A stretch of 5,895 nt of DNA from Comamonas sp. GTDB taxonomy: Bacteria; Pseudomonadota; Gammaproteobacteria; Burkholderiales; Burkholderiaceae_C. Location of the stretch: contig JAHAYB010000248.1 in assembly GCA_018384835.1 (NCBI GenBank), positions 1-5,895 of the forward strand. The letters are read 5' to 3'. The notes under the pieces are model-generated. The model saw nothing but the letters and a program-made list of their open reading frames with translations. It did no database searches and was not told the DNA's origin. Numbering within the stretch: the first letter of the stretch is position 1; each line of letters begins with the position of its first letter. Made by a program: the position numbers and the translations under genes. Shown piece after piece: positions 1-5,575 of this stretch.

Positions 1-33
1 TCCCATAATGGGTGCGATTGTACCCTTATTGGG
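1..33. promoter_or_regulatory. Paired CCC(N5)GGG palindromes, possible repressor operators
   Basis: Two 11-bp palindrome-like elements, CCCATAATGGG (2-12) and CCCTTATTGGG (23-33), have centres 21 bp apart, about two helical turns, so a dimeric regulator could bind both on one DNA face. Read on the minus strand, TACAAT (17-22) lies between them and resembles a -10 box, though I see no good -35. This layout is typical of an autoregulated operator, for example of an XRE-type antitoxin, with a gene running left out of the window. That gene is not visible, so the function is inference. The rest of the stretch up to 153 shows no recC tail: each plus-strand frame has early stops or overlaps recB out of frame. 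I found no convincing recB promoter in it. Confidence 0.3.
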
Positions 34-153
34 AATGGCGATGAGGTTTAATTCCAGCAGAAGGACAATTTTTGCCCCACTCTGGACATGTATTCAAAAC
101 ACCCCTAACTCCACCTACTTCCGCCCTGCACTAACGTCTATCGCCCCAGCACC

Positions 154-645
154 ATGCAAGAACCTGCCCAAGACCTCCAGCCCCTCAGCTTTCCCCTGCA
201 CGGCAGCCGCTTGATAGAAGCCAGCGCCGGCACGGGCAAAACCTGGACGATTGCCACCCTCTACCTGCGCCTAATACTGGGGCATGGTGGCGAACTGGCC
301 TTTGCCCCCCAAGGCCAGCCCCAGCCGCTGTTGCCCGCCGATATTTTGGTGATGACGTTTACCCGCGCTGCCACGCGCGAGCTGTCCGAGCGCATACGCC
401 AGCGCCTGATGGAGGCCGTGGCCTGCTTTCGCGGCGAGGCGCAGGGCGATGATTTTTTGCAAAACCTGCTGGCCGACTACCCCGAGCCTGCCCAGCGCCA
501 AGCCGCAGCCTGGCGCTTGGCCACCGCTGCCGAGGGCATGGACGATGCCGCCATCTACACCATTGATGCCTGGTGCCAGCGCGTGTTGCGCGAACACGCC
601 CTAGACAGGGGCTGCCTGCTTGACGAAACCCTGGAAGCCGATTAA
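154..645 (+). CDS. recB: RecB N-terminal fragment, ends at premature TAA
   Basis: This 163-residue reading frame is the first part of RecB helicase domain 1A. It holds the Walker A P-loop (SAGTGKT, K29), motif Ia (MTFTRAATREL, from 67) and the AAIYTIDAWCQRVL segment equivalent to the E. coli AAVFTIHGFCQRML stretch. It stops inside LLDETLEAD, before Walker B, the arginine motif and the nuclease. If made alone it could bind nucleotide at most weakly and could not hydrolyse ATP or cut DNA. The residues on both sides of the stop align with E. coli RecB without a gap, so this is the front of one gene, not a separate small protein. Confidence 0.7.
   Translation: MQEPAQDLQPLSFPLHGSRLIEASAGTGKTWTIATLYLRLILGHGGELAFAPQGQPQPLLPADILVMTFTRAATRELSERIRQRLMEAVACFRGEAQGDDFLQNLLADYPEPAQRQAAAWRLATAAEGMDDAAIYTIDAWCQRVLREHALDRGCLLDETLEAD
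643..645 (+). other. In-frame TAA interrupting recB
   Basis: The codons read GAA GCC GAT TAA GCC CAG CGC. A single base change from GAA (Glu) or CAA (Gln) explains the stop, and the matching place in E. coli RecB reads EDES. There is no frameshift, insertion or deletion: the same frame continues with strong RecB similarity for more than 3 kb. The base after the stop is G. I see no selenocysteine-like signal (the codon is TAA, not TGA) and no reason to assume a reassigned code, since the other genes end in TGA or TAG. Confidence 0.85.
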
Positions 646-699
646 GCCCAGCGCCTGCAAGAAGCCGTACACGACTACTGGCGCCAGCAGTGCTACCCC

Positions 700-3600
700 T
701 TGAGCGGCGAGCTACTCGCCCAGGTACAAGCGCAGTGGAAAAACCTGCCCGCCCTACTCGCTGATATGCAAAAAATTGCCCGCCTACCCTGGGACGAGAC
801 ACTGGGCGAGGGCGAACTCACCCAGCTTCTGCCCCAATGGCAGCAAGAGCGCCAAGCCCAACTCCAAGCCCTGGCGCAAGGCTGGGAGCAAGGCGCACAA
901 GACTATTTAGTGTGGATAGAGGGCGAGCTGGCGCACAACAAAACCAGCAAAACCTGGGATGGGCGCAAGCTGCAACTAGGGCGCTGCACCCAATGGCTGC
1001 AAGCCCTGCAAGACTGGGCGCTAGCCCCCGATACCAACTTGGCCGAGGCAATGGCTACGGGCGCATTTCGCCTTACCCCCGCAGGTCTGGATGAAGCCTA
1101 TAAGGGCGGAGCATCGATAAATTTGCCGCCTCAAGCCGAGGCGCTAGAGCAGCTCTTGCACAAGCTAGCCGCTCTGCCCAGCCCTAGCACCGCCTTACGC
1201 CAACATGCCGCCGTGCGTGTGCGCCAGCGTCTGCAATGGCTGAAAGCCCAGGCCGCCAGCTTTAGCTTTGACGACATGCTCCAACGCCTGGACGCTGCGC
1301 TGGCGGGCGAGCAAGGCGCGGTACTGCGCCAGCGCCTGCTACAGCAATACCCAGTGGCTATGTTGGACGAGTTTCAAGACACCTCGCCGCTGCAATACCG
1401 CTTGTTTGCCCAAATCTACCAACCCCAGCACAACCGCCCCGATAGCGCCCTGCTGTTGATTGGCGACCCCAAGCAATCCATCTACGGCTTTCGCGGTGCA
1501 GATATCTACAGCTATTTGCAAGCCAAGCAAGCCACCGCAGGCCGCCACTACGCCCTAGGGGTAAATTACCGCTCCACGCAAAGTCTGGTGGCTGCCGTCA
1601 ATGCCTGGTTTGCAGAAGCGGAAGAGCGCCCAGGCGCGGGTGCTTTTCGTTTTCGCACAGCGGGGCAGCATGGGGACAATCCTCTGCCCTTTGTGCCCGT
1701 CCACGCCCAAGGGCGGCAAGAGCGCCTATGCCACCAAGGCCACAACGCCGAATTACCCGCCCTACAACTGCACTGGCTAGCCAGCGAAGAGCCTTTGAGT
1801 GCCGATAGCCAGCGCCAGCAACTCGCGCAGCACTGCGCCGAGCAAATTACCCAGTGGCTGAATGACCCTGGTTTGGGGTTTGTCCTTCGACAGGCTCAGG
1901 GTGTGGTTCAGGGCGAGGAGTTTCAGCGGCTACGCCCTAGCGATATTGCTATCTTGGTGCGCACTGGAACTGAGGCTGATGCTGTGCGCCGCCAATTACA
2001 GCGCCGGGGGGTGAAGTCGGTTTATCTATCTGACCGCGAATCGGTTTTTAACAGCCTAGAGGCGCAAGACCTGCTGTTTTGGCTGCAAGCCGTGGCCGAG
2101 CCACTCAACACCCGCGCTGTGCGCGCTGCTTTGGCGACCCGCTTGCTAGACCTGAGCCTGCCAGAGTTGCAAGCGCTGGTCACCAACGATGAGCTGTTTG
2201 ATGAGCGCACCGCCCAATTGCACGAGCTGCACCATATCTGGCAGCGCCAGGGCGTGCTGGCCATGCTGCGTGCGAGTTTGCACCGCTTTAACCTGCCCGC
2301 CCGCTGGCTGGCGCAGCCCGGCGGCGAGCGGCGGCTCACCAATGTGCTGCACCTGGGCGAGCTGCTGCAAAACGCCAGCGCCCAGCTAGAGGGCGAGCAA
2401 GCCCTGCTGCGCTGGCTGACCAATGCCCTAGACAACCCCAGCCAAGATGCTGATGCGCAAACCCTGCGCCTGGAAAGCGATGCGGACTTGGTGCAAGTCG
2501 TCACCATCCACAAAAGCAAGGGGCTGGAATACCCCATCGTCATGCTGCCTTTTGCCAGTGACTTTAAGCCGCTGGAGCGCCACCGCCTGGGCTATATCCA
2601 AACCCCAGAGAAGGAAGTGCTGCTGGATTTTGACGAGCAGCAACTGCAACAAGCCGATGAAGAGCGCCTGCGCGAAGACCTGCGCCTGTTCTATGTGGCG
2701 CTGACCCGCCCGCGCCATCTGCTGTGGCTGGGCATGGCCGCTTTGCGCAAGAGCAATAACAAAAGCACCCTTAATCACCGCACTGCCAGCGGCTATCTGC
2801 TGGCGGGCGACCTAGAGCAAGCCCCTCAGAGCTGGCAGCAAACCGCGCAAGACTTTGTGGCCCAGCAACCCAGCATGGCCTGGGAAAGCCACCCTGCCAG
2901 CACCCAGCCCGGACTAGTTGCCCCTATCACGGCCTTGGCTGCGGCCCAAGCCCCTAGCGCCTTGGCAGCAGCGCCAGAATTTAGCGCCAGCTTTGACCGC
3001 AGCTGGAGCGTTGCCAGCTTCTCGGCCATAGCACGCGGCCTGGCTGCCAGCCCCGAGCAAGCCCTGCTGGCACAGCGCCCCGCAGATGATGAGCCTGATG
3101 CCCCCCATCCAGTCCATCAGCGCGGCAACGGCAACAGCAGCGCCAATGCCAGCGCAGCCGTATGGCATCGCTTCAAACGTGGGGCGTTGGTCGGCAACTT
3201 TTTACATGACCAACTGCAATGGCTGGCGCAAGCGGGCTTTGATGCCCAATCCCCCCAGCAGCAAGAGCGCTTGCTGCGCCGCTGTGAACGTGCAGGCTAT
3301 GGCGAGCAAGCCAGTGATGTGCAGCAATGGCTGACCGCCATCACCACCCACCCCCTGCACCCCGTACACCTTCCCGATAGCAACTTGCAAACGCTAGAGC
3401 TGCTGCTGCCAGAAATGGAGTTTTGGCTGCCTCTAAGCAATCTACACACCCAGGCGCTAGACACGCTGTGCCAGCAATACCTGCTGCCCGGCCAACCGCG
3501 CCCACCGCTAACCGCCCGCGCTCTGCACGGCATGTTGATGGGCTTTGCCGACCTGGTCTTTGCCCAAGGCGGGCGCTACTGGGTGCTGGACTACAAAAGC

Positions 3601-3882
3601 AACCACCTGGGCGCAGATGCCAGCAGCTACACCCCGCTAGCCCTGGAGCAAGCCATGCTGGCCCACCGCTACGACGTGCAAGCCGCCCTCTATAGCTTGG
3701 CGCTGCACCAGCTACTGAGCCAGCGCCTAGGCAGCGCCTACCACCCTGAGCAGCACCTGGGCGGCGCACTGTACTTCTTTATCCGAGGGCTAGATGGCAG
3801 CGCCGTGCAGCATTTGCCCATGCCACTAGCGTTTTTACAGGGCTTGCAGGCGCTGCTGGGGGCGCAGGAGGTGGCGGCGTGA
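700..3882 (+). CDS. recB: RecB main fragment: helicase motifs II-VI and nuclease domain
   Basis: This is the rest of RecB, in the same frame as the fragment ending at 645. The frame is open from 646, and the first start-like codon is TTG at 700. No Shine-Dalgarno precedes it, and ATG 766 has none either, so independent initiation looks poor. A start at 700 gives 1060 residues with Walker B, motifs III-VI and the C-terminal RecB-family nuclease (GFADLVF, then VLDYKSN, then QAALYSLALHQLL). It lacks the P-loop and so could not act as an ATPase alone. It might in principle complement the N-terminal piece if both were translated. The residues just after the stop (AQRLQEAVHDYW..QCYP) match the E. 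coli ADFWRRHCYP region, so nothing is missing between the fragments except one codon. Confidence 0.7.
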   Translation: MSGELLAQVQAQWKNLPALLADMQKIARLPWDETLGEGELTQLLPQWQQERQAQLQALAQGWEQGAQDYLVWIEGELAHNKTSKTWDGRKLQLGRCTQWLQALQDWALAPDTNLAEAMATGAFRLTPAGLDEAYKGGASINLPPQAEALEQLLHKLAALPSPSTALRQHAAVRVRQRLQWLKAQAASFSFDDMLQRLDAALAGEQGAVLRQRLLQQYPVAMLDEFQDTSPLQYRLFAQIYQPQHNRPDSALLLIGDPKQSIYGFRGADIYSYLQAKQATAGRHYALGVNYRSTQSLVAAVNAWFAEAEERPGAGAFRFRTAGQHGDNPLPFVPVHAQGRQERLCHQGHNAELPALQLHWLASEEPLSADSQRQQLAQHCAEQITQWLNDPGLGFVLRQAQGVVQGEEFQRLRPSDIAILVRTGTEADAVRRQLQRRGVKSVYLSDRESVFNSLEAQDLLFWLQAVAEPLNTRAVRAALATRLLDLSLPELQALVTNDELFDERTAQLHELHHIWQRQGVLAMLRASLHRFNLPARWLAQPGGERRLTNVLHLGELLQNASAQLEGEQALLRWLTNALDNPSQDADAQTLRLESDADLVQVVTIHKSKGLEYPIVMLPFASDFKPLERHRLGYIQTPEKEVLLDFDEQQLQQADEERLREDLRLFYVALTRPRHLLWLGMAALRKSNNKSTLNHRTASGYLLAGDLEQAPQSWQQTAQDFVAQQPSMAWESHPASTQPGLVAPITALAAAQAPSALAAAPEFSASFDRSWSVASFSAIARGLAASPEQALLAQRPADDEPDAPHPVHQRGNGNSSANASAAVWHRFKRGALVGNFLHDQLQWLAQAGFDAQSPQQQERLLRRCERAGYGEQASDVQQWLTAITTHPLHPVHLPDSNLQTLELLLPEMEFWLPLSNLHTQALDTLCQQYLLPGQPRPPLTARALHGMLMGFADLVFAQGGRYWVLDYKSNHLGADASSYTPLALEQAMLAHRYDVQAALYSLALHQLLSQRLGSAYHPEQHLGGALYFFIRGLDGSAVQHLPMPLAFLQGLQALLGAQEVAA
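1879..1903. repeat. Interspersed palindromic repeat copy inside recB
   Basis: The core GTCCTTCGACAGGCTCAGG (1882-1900) matches one half of a palindromic repeat I recall as abundant in many proteobacterial genomes, whose full form has GTCCT and AGGAC arms around a TCGACAGGCTC-like centre. Here the left arm is intact and the right arm has decayed (AGGGT). It is read in frame as F576-V-L-R-Q-A-Q-G583. FVLRQAQ is the peptide such repeats typically encode when they land in genes. It also uses the otherwise uncommon Arg codon CGA. The inserted peptide lies between LNDPGLG and the conserved stretch QRLRPSDIAILVR, in a linker that should tolerate extra residues. Repeat identity is from memory, not from a search. 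Confidence 0.6.
3866..3871 (+). promoter_or_regulatory. Orphan Shine-Dalgarno AGGAGG at the recB 3' end
   Basis: A perfect AGGAGG lies just before the recB stop, 7 nt ahead of a GTG (3879-3881) that overlaps the TGA stop as GTGA. This is the arrangement expected for translational coupling to a following gene, normally recD in this operon. Here the GTG opens only 19 codons, ending at TAG 3936-3938, and the next real gene, hipA, is on the other strand. The likely reading is a remnant of recB-recD coupling left behind by the hipBA insertion. A chance match in Gln-Glu-Val codons is possible. Confidence 0.4.
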
Positions 3883-3903
3883 AGGTGGCTTTTGCTACTG
3901 TGC

Positions 3904-5187
3904 TCAGAACGAGGAAGCAGTTGCTGAGGGAAGGCTAGGCGACAGCCGCTTTTGGGCTAGGGCGCAGCGTTGTTCAATATGCTCGCAAATGCTTTGCAGC
4001 ACGGGATGCTTGTGACCATCGGCAGCAAATGCTGTTTTTAACTCATTGGCGGATTCAGGCAGCAAACGCGCCAACGCCAGCACGCGCTGGCGCACCTGTG
4101 CTGGGGCAAGCTGGCACTCTTGAGCCAATGCCTGCCAATGGCGTGCTTGCAGCTCTGTGAACTTGTATCTGCTGCCAATTTTCATGGCCATCTTTTGCGT
4201 GAACTGTGGGTACACCACGGTGCAAAGCAAATCATACAAAGGCGCAAGCACTGGGGTCTGAGCGCGATACAGCAAGGAGAAATTTTTTCCATGCGCATCG
4301 TGGTTGCCAATGAGCGCATTAAAAATCACCGCATCCAGCAGGCGCAGTACATGGGGGGCGCTGGGGCGGGTGGCTTGGCGCAGCAAGGCAAAACACTGCG
4401 GCAAGCTGGGGCCGCCCTCGTTTTGGTATTTGTGCTCTGGCACGATGCCCAATGCTTGGCAAAAATCCTCCTGATGCAGCCGCTCTACCTGCGCTGCCTC
4501 CTGCTGGCGGTCATAGCGCTCAACCAATAAAAACTCCTGCCCCTTTGCGTATTGAATGCTGGCGTGCGCTGCTGGCAAGCCCAGTTTTGCGGCCAGCGCC
4601 AAGCAAAATGCCTCATTGCTCACGCTGCCTTCTGCGCTGGCAATGGCGGGCTTGAGGATATGAGTGCTTGCCGTGTTGTGCAGCGGTAAACCAATCCGCC
4701 CTTGGGCACAAAACACGGGCAACTTGTCCTGTGCGCCTGCCAAAGACAGGCGCAAGCCATCTTCGCCGGCCAACATGGGGCGCTGGGGCAGGCTGTGCAA
4801 CACATCCGCCAGTGCCTGCTCATCGAGCCACTGCACTGCGGCACTTGTACGGCTTGGTTCGGGTTGCTCGCCTGGGGGCAGGAGGCTGACTGCCCCCGCA
4901 CATTCACCGCCAATGCTATTGAGCAGCGCAAAATCGTTTTGGCGTGAAACTTGTAAGCGTCTGGCAATAAGCTGGCGATTCGCCCCTTCAGGCAAAAGGC
5001 CTGCAAAAAAAGCGCGGCTCACGGCCTCGCTAAACAAACCCGGCTGCAATGGCAGTTGGATGGACAAAGGCCGTGCTATGGGGGAATCAAGCCATGCGTC
5101 CAAATAGGCAAAGCGCAAGCGCCCATCCACCTGCTGCAACTGGCCGACCAAGTGCTCAAGCAACCAGACATTCAAATGATTTGCCAT
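3904..5187 (-). CDS. hipA: HipA, serine/threonine kinase toxin
   Basis: HipA is the toxin of the type II HipBA module. In E. coli it is a cytoplasmic kinase that phosphorylates glutamyl-tRNA synthetase and induces growth arrest and persistence. From ATG 5187 the product is 427 residues (E. coli HipA is 440). An N-terminal subdomain (about 1-105, with AFFAGLLPEG at 59-68) precedes the kinase fold. The nucleotide loop LSLAGAQDK (147-155) includes S148, equivalent to the autophosphorylated S150. K179 in HILKP fits the ATP-binding lysine. The catalytic loop GNHDAHGKN gives D297 and N302, and LYDLL gives the metal-binding D319. All key residues are present, so it should be active. ATG 5187 is preferred over upstream in-frame ATGs at 5223 and 5208 because it has an AGGAG and begins with the family-typical MANHLNVWL. 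It lies 13 bp after hipB. Its 3' end converges on recB, 21 bp away, with no terminator seen. Confidence 0.9.
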   Translation of the reverse strand: MANHLNVWLLEHLVGQLQQVDGRLRFAYLDAWLDSPIARPLSIQLPLQPGLFSEAVSRAFFAGLLPEGANRQLIARRLQVSRQNDFALLNSIGGECAGAVSLLPPGEQPEPSRTSAAVQWLDEQALADVLHSLPQRPMLAGEDGLRLSLAGAQDKLPVFCAQGRIGLPLHNTASTHILKPAIASAEGSVSNEAFCLALAAKLGLPAAHASIQYAKGQEFLLVERYDRQQEAAQVERLHQEDFCQALGIVPEHKYQNEGGPSLPQCFALLRQATRPSAPHVLRLLDAVIFNALIGNHDAHGKNFSLLYRAQTPVLAPLYDLLCTVVYPQFTQKMAMKIGSRYKFTELQARHWQALAQECQLAPAQVRQRVLALARLLPESANELKTAFAADGHKHPVLQSICEHIEQRCALAQKRLSPSLPSATASSF

Positions 5188-5197
5188 ATCAGCCCTG

Positions 5198-5202
5198 CTC
5201 CT
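5198..5202 (-). promoter_or_regulatory. hipA ribosome binding site overlapping the hipB stop
   Basis: Minus-strand AGGAG overlaps the TAG stop of hipB (AATAGGAG) and lies 10 nt before ATG 5187. A second weaker purine run, CAGGG, is nearer the start. This decides the hipA start, because the upstream in-frame ATG at 5223, which would overlap hipB, has no such site. The overlap suggests translational coupling of toxin to antitoxin. Confidence 0.6.
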
Positions 5203-5428
5203 ATTCATCTGCAGGCAGGCCATTGAGCGACAAATTCAGCCCCAAGGCATCCAGCACCCGCAAAGTGTGCTCCAGGCGTATGGTGGGCTTGCCCGCTTCA
5301 AGCTCCAGCACAAAGCGCACGCCCACGCCAGCAGCCAGCGCCAGTTGCGCTTGCGTCAATTGCAGGGCTTTGCGCGTTTGGCGCACGGCTTGCCCCAATT
5401 GCTGGGGTGTGTGGATATCCATAGGCAT
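5201..5428 (-). CDS. hipB: HipB, XRE-family antitoxin and autorepressor
   Basis: HipB binds and inhibits HipA and, as a dimer, represses the hipBA promoter. The 75-residue protein is almost entirely one helix-turn-helix domain of the XRE/Cro class: LGQAVRQTRKALQLTQAQLA (11-30), the turn and recognition helix AAGVGVRFVLELEAGK (32-47), then TLRVLDALGL (55-64). It ends in a short acidic tail, LPADE. E. coli HipB is 88 residues, so the C-terminal extension is mostly missing, as in many short HipB relatives. ATG 5428 is the first start; ATG 5422 (residue 3) is a possible alternative. No strong Shine-Dalgarno is present, only GGGAA followed by a run of T. It is first in the operon, next to its own palindromic operators, and 13 bp ahead of hipA. 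Confidence 0.88.
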   Translation of the reverse strand: MPMDIHTPQQLGQAVRQTRKALQLTQAQLALAAGVGVRFVLELEAGKPTIRLEHTLRVLDALGLNLSLNGLPADE

Positions 5429-5434
5429 AAAAAA

Positions 5435-5448
5435 TTCCCGTTCGGGAA
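5435..5448. promoter_or_regulatory. Operator O1 for HipB
   Basis: TTCCCGTTCGGGAA has perfect 6-bp arms, TTCCCG and CGGGAA, around a central TT. It begins directly after the hipBA -10 box and covers the predicted transcription start, 6 bp before the hipB ATG. A bound HipB dimer would block initiation. HipB as the ligand is inferred from position and from the second copy at 5484-5496. Confidence 0.6.
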
Positions 5449-5477
5449 ATTATTGCTAAATACAGCCAATAAAGCAA
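5449..5477 (-). promoter_or_regulatory. hipBA promoter, sigma70-like
   Basis: On the minus strand a -35 TTGCTT (5472-5477) and a -10 AATAAT (5449-5454) are separated by exactly 17 bp. The -10 differs from consensus by one base. The predicted start near 5441-5443 gives a leader of about 14 nt before hipB. The stretch is much more AT-rich than the genes around it. Palindromic operators abut the promoter on both sides, supporting autoregulation. Confidence 0.6.
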
Positions 5478-5483
5478 GAAAAT

Positions 5484-5496
5484 TTACCGATCGGGG
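5484..5496. promoter_or_regulatory. Operator O2 for HipB
   Basis: TTACCGATCGGGG matches O1 (TTCCCGTTCGGGA) at 10 of 13 positions, giving a shared TTMCCGWTCGGGR. It contains a perfect CCGATCGG palindrome. It lies 49 bp from O1 and just upstream of the hipBA -35, so the two sites bracket the promoter. Two HipB dimers here could bend or loop the DNA, as known for E. coli hipBA operators. Confidence 0.55.
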
Positions 5497-5575
5497 TTTT
5501 TAATAATGTGTGCATGCTAGAGCTTAGGCGGTTTCCTGCACAAGAAACGCTGCATGGCAAGGCAAAATCCCAAGC

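Larger units (their letters stand above)
154..3882 (+). pseudogene. recB: RecB, exodeoxyribonuclease V beta subunit, split by an in-frame stop
   Basis: RecB is the 3'-5' helicase and nuclease subunit of RecBCD, which unwinds and degrades double-strand DNA ends and loads RecA. One frame runs through the whole span, 1242 codons including one internal TAA at codon 164 (643-645), close to the usual length of about 1200 residues. Motifs in order, numbered across the stop: Walker A ASAGTGKT with K29; TFTRAAT at 68-74; Walker B LDEFQDTSP at 404-412; GDPKQSIYGFRG from 437; VNYRST at 470; VTIHKSKGLE at 783-792; FYVALTR at 846-852. The C-terminal nuclease has H1018, D1133 and DYKSN at 1146-1150, which match the metal-binding residues of the RecB nuclease. 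ATG 154 is the first start after the in-frame TAA at 106-108, but it has no clear Shine-Dalgarno. It is called a pseudogene only because of the stop; a sequencing error, readthrough or two-part expression would change that. Confidence 0.8.

Noticed and set aside
8..214. 68-codon plus-strand frame upstream of recB
   Set aside because: It overlaps recB out of frame, has no ribosome binding site, and its product has no recognisable feature. It is not the tail of recC either.
2151..2166. CCTGAGCCTGCCAGAG, similar to the other strand of the interspersed repeat
   Set aside because: It encodes LSLPEL in the conserved ATRLLDLSLPEL part of RecB, so the likeness is most likely coincidental.
3933..3950. 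GGCT/AGCC hairpin followed by GCTTTT as a recB terminator
   Set aside because: The stem is only 4 bp and it lies within hipA coding sequence; too weak to call.
5188..5223. Longer hipA beginning at ATG 5223 and overlapping hipB
   Set aside because: No Shine-Dalgarno precedes it, and the extra 12 residues do not resemble the HipA N-terminus, while ATG 5187 has AGGAG and starts MANHLNVWL.
3904..5428. HipBST-type three-gene system
   Set aside because: The N-terminal subdomain is fused to the kinase in one 427-residue protein and there is no separate HipS gene, so this is a two-gene HipBA module.
5531..5548. GTTTC/GAAAC inverted repeat upstream of recD
   Set aside because: Five-bp arms with an 8-nt loop and no T run; expected by chance, with no clear role.
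3883..5575. Transposon or integrase-borne insertion with direct repeats
   Set aside because: I compared both junctions by eye and found no transposase, terminal inverted repeat or matching target duplication.
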